The notes: generated by a model not told the origin, from the sequence alone. Positions 26,130 through 38,600 are shown, numbered from the stretch's first letter. The stretch is DNA of 64,000 bases from Ilex aquifolium (GCA_951799425.1 OX637394.1:9125501-9189500), one strand, 5' to 3'. Numbers and translations: made by a program.

Positions 26130-26510
26130 AAAAATAACAACAGTAACATGTTCAACAAAAATATTAGCATGTTCAACAAAAATAGTAATATGCTTAACAA
26201 AAATTGTAACATATTTAACAATAATTATTTCTCTCAAATTCAAACGCAAAAAATAGTACCATTCAAACACAAAAAATAGTAATATTCAAAAATAAAAAAA
26301 AAATAGTAACATTGAATATTAATATTTAGTAAAATAATAGTAGTAACATGCTCAACAAAAACAGTAACATGTTCAACATAATAGTAACATGAACAATAAC
26401 ATACTCAACAAAAACAGTAACATGTTCAACATAATAGTAACATGAACAATAACATACTCAACAAAAACAGTAACATGAACAGTAACATAATAAAAAAAAT
26501 AGTAACATGA
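26130..26510. repeat. Degenerate minisatellite, AGTAACATGTTCAACAAAA units
   Basis: Many imperfect units of about 19-22 bp based on AGTAACATG(T)TCAACAAAA, with shorter AACATAATAGTAAC variants. It lies inside the MULE near its left end. The unit resembles the inverted-repeat core at 17177-17350. Confidence 0.75.
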
Positions 26511-26700
26511 ATTTGAATATATATATATATATATTCAACGTCAACCATCACATTGTCATCACCTCCACAACAACGCTCACCACCATCACCACCACACAAA
26601 AACTCATTCAAGTTCCACTTCGATAACTCCTTTTTACTCCACACCACCGCCACCACTATACTTGCATCATCTCCATAACAACCCAATATATATATATATA

Positions 26701-29700
26701 CTAGCGATAACCCGTGCCTGAAGGCACTATGCAATTTAAAAAAAAAAATTTGAATATTGATCCTGAATACGAAATAATCAAGTACTAAACTTGGACGAAC
26801 ACTAAGTTAAAAGTGTAAATTGCATCATTTAACACACTCACACTTTATATACATGCTCAACAAAATATTATCTATATAAAGATTCTAGTGAAGACAAATT
26901 TCAATGAAAAAAATGGAGATAACCCCCAACTTTAATAATCAAATGGTAATTAAACAATCCACCTTTTATATAATATTAATTAAACAAATAAACTGTGATA
27001 CCCACATAACATTCCTCAAGTTATATTGCACCAATCAAAGCGTGTTGCCTATTCTAAATGAAGACCCACAAACCAATATGTATTTCCTATACAAAGGATC
27101 AAGTAAAGTGGATGTGATTAAAAAACAAACATCATGTCCCTTTTATGCATCTAAAACAACTAAATACGATTTTTCTTACATGAACAACTAATCACAACAA
27201 CTGTACCATATGAATGCTTGAATAAGTGACAAACCAAACATAAAATTATGTAGTATCTACAAACCAAAGAAAGGAGACAACCCAACATATTTTGGATTTA
27301 GTTTCAAATACCTAAGGACTAATAGAGCAATGATCATATTGAAACGAAGAAGAGAAAATTAGAGAAAAAATAGAGCAAATATGTTTTCCCTTCACAGTTT
27401 GACAATAAAAAAACCTACTAATTGTTCAATTATTGGTCCATCAGATGCAGATCTCTTGGCTTGGTCAGTAGCATTCCTTTAAAGCCAATATAGCAGCAAC
27501 AATACTTCTTGGATTTTTAGAAGCCATCTTTAAAATGTAGTTGAGAAGGGAGGTTCTTTACACAAAAGATCTCTTAGAACTTTCAGATGCATTGTTCCAA
27601 CATACTCTCTAAATCAATATAAATCAAGCAAGATTAAATAACTTTAGAAAGTAGAAAAAAAATATAATTAAACCCAAACAGCTCAACTCGAAATCAAGTT
27701 CACACACTGAAGAAAAAAAATTAAAAAATGAAAAGTAGATAGCTTGAAGAAAAACAATGAGAATTGTTTAGAAAGCCATAATGCTTTCATTCAGTCAATG
27801 TTAGTCAATTTGCTCGAACAAATTCCACCACTTGGACTATCCAATATGTAGTAAGAGTAATGAGAACAGACAATCATAAATTGTAGAAACATGAGATAAC
27901 CTTTGAGATGAATTCGTATAACAGAAATGTAACAAAGAAAACCCATAGCATTTGTTTCCAGAATCCCCTTTGAAAACATGAACATTGACATGTGAAATGA
28001 GAGCATTACCACTCAATAGCAAATCAAAGAGTGGCCAAGGTAATGAGATGTAAAGTCTATTTGCCCAATATTAGTATTCAAATAACAACATCACAATCAA
28101 AGTAGACATTCTCAGTGCAATGCATACATAGGAACGACATGAAAAATTGCAAAATAAAATAGAAGCGTGAACGGAATAAAACCATATTTGAAACAAATGA
28201 TGACATCACAATGCACCAACAAAATGGGGCATCTGAATGCTAGACCTTGAATTGGAAAGTAGAGCTTCACTTGGATTGGGCAACAACAATATAGAACATT
28301 TCAATCATTATAAAGCAATAATCCTCAAAACAACCGAGATTCACCAACCACTATTTTTCAAGCATTTGAAATGAATGGTAACACGAAAATACAAAATAAA
28401 AAAGTTGAAGAGTAAGTACATTCTGTTGACATCACCATAGAAACAACCACAACCACCTACCACTTTACAACCTATCCATTGCTACCTCCGAAAGCTATAG
28501 GATCACCAACTGCATGGATCTGCTCGCAGTTGTGAGCATAATTCCTTTAAATTCTTTGTTGTGCCGAATTCTCCATTGATCTAGCTCATCTTTCAATCTA
28601 GTCAAATCAAGAGTCGTTAAACACCTTGTCAATCAACCAAAAATTCTAAATTCCATTAATTTCAGAAAATAACAAACTTAAAAGATAGAAGGCAAAAAAA
28701 AAAAGTAAATTATATTCCATCAGCCTTCATCTAGGTGCATATGTTAAAAGTGTATCTCCACTGCTGCTTCCGAAAGCTAGAGGATCAGCAATCACATGGA
28801 ACTGCTCATAGTTGCGAGCATAATTCCTTTAAATTCTCTGATATGCCGACTATTTCGTTGATAAAAAATTCTCACCCTTCAATTTAACCTAATCAACAGT
28901 CACTAAACACCCGAAAATAATTCCAACATTAAAGGTTTCCCTTAATCTTAACAAAAACCTGCTGCCCAGTTGGTTTGTGAACCAATGATGCCATCTCCTT
29001 TCTTCGCCGCATCCATTCGCACATAACCTAAAAGAAAATAAATACAAAATTAGAAGTTTTGAAAACTCAAACCAATTAATTAGTAGATAGAATAGACATT
29101 AACAATTCTCAACCATCTATCACCTGCGCTGCACTTCAAAACCCCCAAAACAACTCCACCCACCAGCCATCAAATCCAAGCCTACAAATTAGAATGTCAC
29201 TTGCCTTTACTTATAATGGCTGCAAGTCAGCACCAGTGGACCAATCAGATGGGTAGAATCTGGCCTTGCTTGAACCCAACATTGGAAGAATAAAAAAAAA
29301 CAATCAAAAAATCAGATTCACCATCTCAACTATGACGTAATTAAACCATCTCTAAAAGAATAACATAAAGAAAAAAACACACGCAAAAAAAAATGATCAG
29401 TTCACTTTATCCGCATACACCAATCGAGTAAATCTCATAGGGAGTGTCTATGTGTGTGAGGAGGGGAGGGGAGGGGGATGGTAACAGATGTGTGTGTGTG
29501 GCTGTGATTTTTTTTTAACAGGTGTGGTTGTGATTCAGGGGCATTTGATCGAACAGCTAGTGGGCAGAAGAGCAAAACCAACCCAAACAAAATTCAGAGC
29601 AGAATAAATGCACATATCACAGCAGAATGTGTCCAATCCAATACCTGATTGGCAACAGAGGTTAAGATATGAACCGTATGTTGGGGCTGGGTGCGCGCGA

Positions 29701-30185
29701 GAGAGAGAGAGGAGGTGGTAGAATTTCAAAGCATAAACCAATACAAGAAAATAAAACAACCAATACAGGAAAATAAAACAACCAAAAAAGTAAGACCAAC
29801 CTTGGAGAGTGAGAGGCAGCCGGAGTTGCTGAGAGCGCAAAGAAGTGGAACCACAGGAAAACCAAACTCAACCAAACGAACTATAAGATTGTGGAAGAGA
29901 TAACAGTCTCCCATCCCTGTTGGGAGAGATAGAAACGTGAGAGAGAGAGGCGTGATAGATTGGGAGAGAGAGAAGCGTGAGAGAGAGAGACGCGCGAGAT
30001 ATAGACTTCTTCATGGGCGAGAAAAAAAATTTAGGACTAATCGTAGACCATGAGATCAAAATTTTTTGAGATGATCTGAACCGTCTTTTATGTTGGGATT
30101 ACGTTGTCCGTTAGATTTGTCTCAAAACGATCTGGACCTCTCTTTGTCTTTTGGATTCAAATTTCGCTCTACTTTATTATATAGA
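26701..30185 (-). mobile_element. Non-autonomous Helitron D (3.5 kb)
   Basis: On the minus strand the 5' end is TCTATATAATAAAG (TC at 30185-30184, preceded by A). The 3' end has GTGCC-TTCA-GGCAC, a 5-bp-stem hairpin, then GGGTTATCGCTAG ending at 26701 before T. It shares the CTTCAGGCACGG 3' core and the TCTATAT-TAAAG 5' end with Helitrons A and B. No Rep/helicase frame. The interior has a duplicated exon-like segment (28478-28560 and 28760-28850) and a CT-rich leader-like stretch near 29930-30000, consistent with captured gene pieces. Confidence 0.85.
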
Positions 30186-30744
30186 TATAAAGAGAGAGTT
30201 TTGAATTTGAATTTTAAATTTATGATGGAGATTTTATATATATATAGAGAGAGAGAGTTTTGAATTTGATATATATATATATATAGAGAGAGAGAGAGCT
30301 TTGAATTTGAATTTTAAATTTATGATGGAGATTTTATTGGCATATTTTAATTGACCTTGAATTAAGGGATAACAATTTCTAAAATAAGAAATTAATTTAA
30401 CTTCTTTTCAAAGAAGGGTATTTTTGAGATAAAAAAAAAAAGTGGACTTAAGTCATTACATATAATTTTAAACATGGACTTAGCCCCTTATAAGTTTCCT
30501 TACAGGACTTATCTCCAAACAAGTACATCTAAGGGGACTCACTTCTAATTTTCACAATTTTTAATGGTTTGTGCCATATTATGACATGAATATACCAAAA
30601 TGGCACACAATGGGCCATAGTGGCCCATAACAAATGCTCCAAAGATCAGGACAGGCACGAAAATAAGAGAATGGGCTTTGGTTCCTCCTTGGCCCATTAC
30701 CTTCGGGCCCAATTAAACAACCTGGGATAGAAAAAGGACACAAA

Positions 30745-30816
30745 TGTGGCTGCTGGGATTCGAGCCCAGGTCTCCACGGCCACAACGTGGAATTCTTACC
30801 ACTAAACTACAGCCAC
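30745..30816 (-). tRNA. tRNA-His (GUG)
   Basis: Minus strand begins GTGGCTGTAGTTTAGTGGT and ends in a complementary CAGCCAC plus discriminator A at 30745. Acceptor stem GTGGCTG/CAGCCAC; anticodon GTG at 30783-30781 within TTGTGGC; T-arm with GGCTCGAATCC. No intron. 72 nt including the discriminator base, and matches the plant nuclear tRNA-His form. Confidence 0.96.
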
Positions 30817-31719
30817 TTGTTGAGTGTGTTAGTCATACTTTACTAAATATATAAATTAAACTAACAAAATTTTTACTTCCCCCTGCTCTCCGATTGAACT
30901 TCTGTGTCGTTATTTTTCAGATCTCTCCCATTAATTAATTAACTTGTCTTTAATGCAAGTTTGATCTGTATTCTTAGTTATATCCTCTGCAAACTTTTCA
31001 TAGGCTGTTTTTCTTATTTTCATGCTCTCAATTATAGTGTGCAAGAATCTGAAAATTCAAATTTGAGTCTGGTTCTTGTCTCTGTCGGAATTGGAGATTA
31101 ACGGAGTTAGAATCGGATTCAAATGACAAACTCAAACTCTCGATCAGAATCTCCATTCAAGGTCGGAATCGGTGTTTTGGAATTGGATGAGGAATAATGT
31201 CATGACAATAACTTTTAACTAATTTTCTTCCAGTTCCAAATGTTGATTCCATGCTCCTAAACGCGGTGTAATCAAATTCCAATAGACAACAATGCTATAA
31301 ATTACTAAAATAATTTGGGAACGTAATGTAAGTTTTGGTTTAGGGTAATGATTAATTAATCTATTACATACAAATTAACCCTTTGTTAATAGGTGAAGCC
31401 ACGACTTGAACATAAGGGCTCATTAATATGAGGAGAAAACTATAGCATAAGGTTGGCAGAATGTAATTTTGATAACTGGGGGAGTTAGGTTAATGTTGGC
31501 AAAGGAAAATTGTGAGATGATAACTGCCAATCAGAAGTGATAATTTTGGATAACATAAAAACCCGACATGTAATTAGTAGATTAAAATTGACTAATTCTC
31601 AATAGTAATCCCAAAATGTCATGATTTAAGAAATAAGAACATTAAACGAGTCAAGTTAGTGTCAATCACATATAATTCGATTTTAACACAACAAATGTAC
31701 TAATTAATCTATATCTATA
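30817..31719. other. AT-rich intergenic DNA, nothing recognised
   Basis: No open frame, RNA gene or clear repeat ends seen. Ends in a short (ATCTAT)n run next to the 5' end of Helitron C. Confidence 0.5.
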
Positions 31720-31794
31720 TCTATACTACTTATAAATGTCAGTATAAGCATATATGAAAAACTTTTGATTTCTTATTTCATCAATATTTAATAA

Positions 31795-32999
31795 CTAGTT
31801 ATTTTCCGTGCCTGAAGGTATGGAGTAATAAAAATATGGTTAATAATAAACATATGTGTATTTACACCTAAAATTAAATCATAAAAAAAAAATAAAAAAA
31901 AATATAAGCATCAGTTGTAGTGGGGATGAGCGATGATAGTGATGGTGGGTAGCAATGGTGGTGGTCGAAAACGGTGATGATTGTAATGGGTGACGACGAC
32001 CGAGGTGGTAATGACAGCCGTGGGTCGCAACGGTGATGGTGATGGTGGTTTTGGATGACGATGGTGGAAGTAGCATCCATGGGTGACGACGGTTGTGGTG
32101 TGGGGGGTGTGTGGGTTATGGTGGTTGGTAGTGGTGGTGGTGGGGCGACGACGATGGTGGTGGGCGGTGACGATGGTGGTGGTGGACGACGACGGGTACT
32201 TCTGAGCGACAGTGTGATGGGTGGTGGCGAATGACGGTGTTGGTGGTGGTGTTAGTAGGTGTGGTGGAGGTGGGTGACAACAATGGTGGGCGATGAAGGG
32301 TGGTGGTAGGTGTAGTGGGGGTAGCTGACAGTGGCTGGCGACGACGGATGGTGATGAGTAGTGGTAGTGAGTGGCGGTGGGTGGTTGTGGGCAACAATGG
32401 TGGTGGTGAGTGTTGACAGTGGGTGACGGTAGTAATAATAATAAATATACGAATGAGATGACGATAGTAATGGGTAGTGGCGGTGAACGACGGTGGTAGT
32501 AATCTGTGGTGAGTGGCGATGGTGGTGAGGGTGGGGTGGGGGTGGTAGAGGTGGAGGTGGAGGTGGGGCAGCGACAGAGGTGGTGGTGGGGTGACGGAGG
32601 ACGGTGGTAGTTGTGGCAGAGGTGGTGGTAGGGGTGGTGGTGGTGGTTATGGTAGTAGTGATGGAGGTGGTGGTGGTGGTGGTAAGGTAGTGGTGGGTGG
32701 CGACAGTGGTGGTGGCGGTGGTGGGGGGTGGCGGTAGTTGGGCGGTGGTGGTGTGACAGTTTCAAACACTAATTTTTTTTTTTGAAGTTCTTATGAAAAG
32801 TTATAAGTTCTAAAAACACTTTTAAAAAATCATTCTAAACACACCCTTAGGAAGCAATTTCTCCTACTAAATTTGGGGTGTTAATATTAGCCATTAGATT
32901 AACTTTAAAGAAAACTTTAAAGAGATCTCAACCGCGAAAAGCAAAAGTCATTTTGTTTATCTTTTGAAATTTGAATTATATTGTATTTTATTATATATA
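31795..32999 (-). mobile_element. Non-autonomous Helitron B (copy of A)
   Basis: Minus strand: 3' end has CTTCAGGCACGGAAAATAACTAG-like sequence ending at 31795 before T, with a partly decayed hairpin. The 5' end is TATATATAATAAAATACAAT, where A has TCTATATTATAAAGTACAAT, so the initial TC has changed to TA. Flanking A/T positions are intact. About 1.2 kb, no coding capacity, GTG-triplet core at 31918-32755. Confidence 0.75.
31918..32755. repeat. GTG-triplet-rich block (Helitron B)
   Basis: Degenerate GGT/GTG/GAC triplet tract equivalent to that in Helitron A. A 284-codon minus-strand open frame rich in His/Pro/Thr is a by-product of the triplets and is not called as a gene. Confidence 0.8.
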
Positions 33000-33748
33000 T
33001 GTTAAGTCAATTATACCCCACATATCCTTATTAATGTCACAATTTTTCCTTTCATATCCTATCAAAACTCTTCTTATCATAAAATATTATGTCTCTAGCT
33101 ATTCGTTCTACTTATTCTTATAGCTTTAGATTTTTAATTCCAATAGTGACTCTAATAACTCAAATTACTGTATAATATATGTATAGTTCAATAATTAGGC
33201 TTAGTAAAAATTAAAATAATAATTAATTCTCCGACATATAATTTATTTATTCAATTCAATTACACATATAATCTATACTTTTTTATAAGTTTAACAAAAA
33301 AAATATTATTTAAATATCTTCAAGTGCAATGCAAGTCTTGTATTACTAGCCTAATTTTTATAAAATCAATTATTATCCTTATAACCTTCATATAATTTTT
33401 GTTTTTATATGTAATTTGACTTTCAAGTTTTTTTAAACTCTTTTATCAGTAGTATTTGACTTTTAAATTCTTTTGGACTCCTTTATAAGTAGTTACACTT
33501 ACATAAATTTTTTCATATCTATGTCTACATCTATATGAAGAAACAAAGACAAATCTATATTATATTGTTATATACATATAGGTATCAAATTGAATTCTAA
33601 GATCAACTATATGTTATATTTAATAATAAATAAAATATAGATTAATTTTTTGACACCAAACTTATAATTTAATGTAATTATTTATCATATATTCAACAAA
33701 AAAAATTATTTAAATTGTTCACGTGCAACTCAGGTTGTGCATTACTAG

Positions 33749-34486
33749 TATAATATGAAAAGAATGCACAATGGTTTTTAATCTATTTTTATTTCATAAT
33801 CTTGTATTCTATTATACTTACAAAAGTACAACTAAAAATTTGTTAGTTACTATACATATTGAGGAGGTTCTTCTGTGTTATGAGCATGTGTAGATGGTGG
33901 ACTTCATTAACAGAAAAAGATGTCTAAATGTTATTTTTTAATATTTAGGTTATATATGTCTCCCCCCAAAACTGCACCATCAATAAACTAAACTAGTAAT
34001 TATCAAAATAATCTGACATAACTAATTAAAGACATTAAATTTAAATTAATCATTATTTTGTACGAATGAAATGATTTGAATAAGATACGACGCCAAGAGA
34101 CACAACCAATTGCATCCAAAAATATTATTTGGGCTTAATTTAATGACTTAATCTAAATATATAATTAATTATAGTTGTTAAATAAAAAATAAACTCTATT
34201 TAACATTAAAATTCACAACTAATTTAATACCTATATTAAATTACATCCTTAAATTGGGTAATTGATTGGTTGTATAACACCAAAACAAATGTGGGATGGC
34301 GTGGGATGGGCTTTGATCGATCTCATTCAGTCGACATTAAATCATTACACCATGTAATACTACTGACGTTGTGTAATTGATACCCTAACCAACCAACCAC
34401 ACCACGCCCACCCCTCCCCAACCCAAAAACAACCAAGACAATTGAAGGTGGCAACCAACTAGGGCCCAACACTCTTAAATTAAAAA
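33749..34486. other. AT-rich intergenic DNA
   Basis: No coding evidence. Between Helitron C and the MITE at 34487. A short C-rich stretch (about 34390-34425) stands out but has no recognised function. Confidence 0.5.
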
Positions 34487-34854
34487 GGGATTTTTGCACT
34501 TTGCACCACAAAAATATTTCAATTCTCACTTTATACCTTAAAATATTATTTTTTTTATATTGGACACTGAATGTCATAAATTAGTTCCAATGTGGCCCTC
34601 AAACTAACATCATTTTCAGATTCCGTTAAAAATTGATGCACATATCACCTAAAGATATGAATGACGAATTTATATTTTTATCTAAGAGTAACACACATGG
34701 GTGAAAAGTGTATTAATTTTTAACGGAATCTAAAATGGTTGTTAGTTCGAGAGCTACAATAAAACTAATTTATGACATTCATGATGTAATGTAAAAAAAA
34801 TAATCTTTTAGAGTACAAAGTGATATCATTCGGGGTGTAAATTGTGAAAAACTC
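34487..34854. mobile_element. Mutator-type foldback MITE near the UXS promoter
   Basis: 368-bp foldback. The left arm starts GGGATTTTTGCACTTTGCACC; the right arm in reverse complement starts GAGTTTTTCACAATTTACACC. The arms share ATGTCATAAATTAGTT and AGATTCCGTTAAAAATT, so most of the element is self-complementary. Target duplication AATTAAAAA (34478-34486) / ATTTAAAAA (34855-34863), 8/9. No coding capacity. Confidence 0.8.
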
Positions 34855-34931
34855 ATTTAAAAATGGCAAAAACCATGCACGACGGTATCACATTCCTTCT
34901 TCAAGTTGAAGACTAAAGAAAATAGAACACG

Positions 34932-34961
34932 ACCACAACCTCAACCTCAACCTCAACCTCC
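34932..34961 (+). repeat. (CCTCAA)n hexamer repeat upstream of UXS
   Basis: About four CCTCAA units within 100 bp downstream of the MITE and about 720 bp before the UXS ATG. Probably in the UXS promoter or 5' UTR. Confidence 0.6.
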
Positions 34962-35684
34962 TCAGTTATACTCTGAGACCAATAGCATATTTCTCTCATC
35001 ACCACCCGCGATCTTCGCTTCTCGTACCGTATCCCCAAAATTACCAAAACCCAAGATTTTTAAAAAGGTAAAGCGTTAAATTAAAGCTGTATTCTACTTT
35101 TTCTAACCAAATTTTTTTTTTTTTCTGAGTTTTTACATACGAATGTAATATAGTACAGTTTGGTGCGGTCTCTGTTTCCGTGATTGTTATCGAGTACTCA
35201 TCATTAACTTCTATGTTTCGTGATCTCGAAGCATTCAATTTCTTTTTCTTTTCCTAGTTTTGTTGTCGTTCGAGTTGGTGTAGTTTGCTGGAATTCGAAG
35301 CTTCCATCTTTTCATACGATTCTACGCTATATATATGCACATGCACATATATTAAGCTTGTGTTTACTTGTGAAGCTACATTGAAATTAGGGTTCTATTC
35401 GGTCTTCCTCTGAAGCTAGTAATCAGGTCTGGCCCTTTCTGTTTCTGTTTCTGGGTTAATCTTAGTATTGGAATCAAAAGGAGTAATTTTTCTTAAAGAT
35501 TGTGTAGGTCTTAATGAATGTTGGTTGAATTGAAAGTTGAAACTTTTTGTGTAATTTAAGGGTTTAGTTAGTCAAGTAGCGCTGACCCATCTTCTTGTAT
35601 GGAAAAGTTAGATATGTTTTGAATGTTGACTGCATTAATTTGGGAATTTGTGGTACGTATAGAGTTTTAGAAGAGATCTGAGGA

Positions 35685-38600
35685 ATGGCGAACAATTCTT
35701 CCAACGGAGATCACAAAACAACAACTAAGCCACCTCCGACCCCATCTCCATTGCGTTTCTCAAAATTCTTTCAGGTATGTTTTGATTGTTACAATGAATT
35801 TCTCATCAATATTCAAGACCATGACTGTGTTTCTAATATGCTTTTTCTAATGTAATTGCAAAGGTATATGCCTGTAAATATTAACATTAAATTGCTTGAT
35901 TGGATATATTGTTTTCTTGTGCATAAAAATTGGGTTACTGCATGCCAGAATGTTCTAATCCATGTTTGTCGACTGTCAGTCACACAGAGTGCTGTAGAAT
36001 TCAGGTTGTTTGGTAGATCCGATTTGTACCTCTAGGGCCTGGAATCAATCACATCACATGATCCAGGTTGTTTATCTCCTTTACATCTTGCCAGGAGAGA
36101 ATATGTATGTTGTCAAGCAGAGTGCTGTAGAATACTCTTCTCTTTGGCTAGATGTGGAGGTTTTTTTAATCTAGGAGATCATGGGACGTCTTGTTCATCA
36201 CGCTCTTGAATTTAATAATTCTTTAGTTGGGAAGATATGCTAACTGTCAATTTTTGCTTTTGTTTTATGATTATTGCTTACTGAAGTGGAGATTTATATT
36301 ATTTGTTGCCAGTTTTTGGGTGACCTCCACTTCTTAGAAACACACACATTTCATTTTATCTTCATCCTTTTTCCTAACATACTCACAAAGGGTCATTTTT
36401 AGCTGATCTATGTGCTCTTACATTAATTTCTCTCACTTAATGGCAGCCCAATATGAGGATTTTGGTTACTGGAGGAGCCGGATTCATTGGTTCTCACCTA
36501 GTGGACAAACTAATGGAAAATGAAAAGAATGAGGTTAGTACTGTTCTTTATCTAGTCCTAAGTGTGTCTTTCTAGGGGCCGAGTGGTAACTATGCAACAT
36601 GTATGGTGTACTTTTGTTACAATGAGAATGTGGGGTTCGCAGACTCGAGAAAGAAAAAAAAACTTGACTACCTGATATGTATCTATTTAAATGTTGCACA
36701 TACAAAATGAAATTCTAAGGAGTCATATTGAGAGATTCATTTTTTTTACACAGGTGGTGGTGGCAGATAACTACTTCACAGGCTCAAAGGATAATCTTAG
36801 AAAATGGATTGGTCATCCACGATTTGAGCTCATTCGTCATGGTACTTTCTCATCTTTTTTCTCTGTTAATATTATAAACATGTTCTCAGTTGGACTTGCC
36901 TTCATATTGGTGTCTGTTGCATATAGGCCATATGATATCACTCTAGAATCTTGTGATCACATGCTGACTAAAGAAATGTATATCTGCAATGGCTGTAATA
37001 AAATTTGGCTAAGCCTTAACTTGTCTTCTCCCCAAGTATAAGGCAAGATAATCAAGTAAATTTATGTGCATGAAATGGCATTTCATGTGAAGGAAGCTCA
37101 AACTATGATAGAGTATCTCCAGAGGAAGCAGTTTCAAACATCTATATGATGTTATGATATGGATAGTTGGCAAGAAATCAAAATATTGATCATGTCTGCA
37201 TTGTATAGATTAGTCTGCACTTATGATTTCATAATTATTTAGACCATCTTGGTGGATAGTTACCTAAGATCAGGTGCTAGGATTATGAGGGACCTGTTTT
37301 CTCTTATAATGTCCTTAGTTCTGATTTAGGATGGCTACTTACAGTATGCTTTGCTTTTTGTAGATGTCACAGAGCCATTGTTGATTGAGGTTGATCAGAT
37401 TTATCATCTCGCATGCCCTGCCTCTCCAATTTTCTATAAGTACAATCCTGTCAAGGTGTGTATTTTTTTCCCTGTGGCGATAGAACTCACTACTCATACC
37501 ATTATCTAGTTTTACATGTGGTTATCATGTTTTATCTTGTTGCAAGTGACAAGAATGGCTATGTTTTTTCACCGCTCTTTGCAAGCTGCGGATAAAAAAG
37601 ATGCATTTTGCATTTCAAGTGCATACTGTATAGCCTATGCGGTTGGCACAACATCTGACGGAATATCGTACCCCCTTCGCCCGGTCCTCATTTGTGCATC
37701 TTTTGTTTCCCCTGAAAAATTATTCATCATTTGGCCTTCATTTATTCCTGGCTTATTGAGCAGAATTAAATTTTAAACATAAGCATTTGTCCTGAATCCT
37801 ACAAAATTAATTATGAAACAATAAATTTTTAGAAATCCGTTTAGTTTCTTTTTCGACGAAAACAAACTTCCTATTATTTAGCATAATAACCTGGGGATGT
37901 CCTGAAATGTCATGCCAGTATCGTATAATTCACAAGGCTTAGCTGTGCATGTCACTGGGAATGGAGAGAATCTTGCTAGTATTAAAGTTTAACCACCTTT
38001 TATTACTCTGGTACTTTCATGTCTGGAGGACATGTGAAGTGGCAGTTACTTTCATGACAAACATGGGTTTCTTGTATTTTTCTGTTTCTTATTTCATTTT
38101 TCACTTTTAAACTTGACATAAATATGTGCCTAAGTGATAAACCAGAATATCTTAATCTCTAAGCCAATTGCTTTTACAGACAATAAAGACAAATGTTATA
38201 GGCACACTAAACATGCTGGGACTTGCCAAGCGAGTTGGAGCAAGGTTGGGAGACTTCTCAATGCATTTTCCCTTTGACCAAGTGTCATTTATCTTTTAAC
38301 TTCACTCATTCGTAATTATGGTATACAGGATTCTGCTTACCTCAACATCAGAGGTATATGGTGATCCTCTCGTGCATCCCCAACCTGAGAGCTACTGGGG
38401 TAATGTTAACCCAATTGGTGAGTTCATCTTAAATCTTCACTCAGTGGAAATATATGTGCAGGAGAGAGAGTAGAAAAGCTGTTTCAATGTTACTACTAGC
38501 TTCTATATCTGAACTTTGTGTTTTTTTCAAAAAAAAAAAAAAGGAGGATTTATGTAATATGAGCAAGAAATAGACCCCAATTTTAGTTTTTGGTCATGTT

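Larger units (their letters stand above)
25704..30555. mobile_element. Mutator-like (MULE) non-autonomous element with nested Helitron
   Basis: Flanked by a perfect 9-bp target duplication AATTTTTAA (25695-25703 and 30556-30564), the size typical of Mutator. The left end starts GGGAAATTTGGAGGCCGG; the right end in reverse complement starts GTGAAAATTAGAAGTGAG. Both continue with GTCCC, an ACTT-TTTGG box and TAAGTCC, so the terminal inverted repeats are long but imperfect. Total 4,852 bp; removing the inner Helitron (26701-30185) leaves about 1.37 kb. No transposase. Interior is TA-rich with a minisatellite. Confidence 0.8.
31720..33748 (+). mobile_element. Putative Helitron C, hosting Helitron B
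   Basis: Plus-strand 5' end A|TCTATACTACTTATAA at 31720 and 3' end with a GTGCAACTCAGGTTGTGC hairpin then ATTACTAG|T ending at 33748. Helitron B (31795-32999) interrupts it 75 bp from its start. A second hairpin plus CTAG (about 33323-33349, followed by C) is an older or alternative terminus. The 5' boundary is uncertain by a few bases because of the ATCTAT run. Confidence 0.55.

Noticed and set aside
31911..32765. 284-codon minus-strand open frame
   Set aside because: Same triplet-tract artefact in Helitron B.
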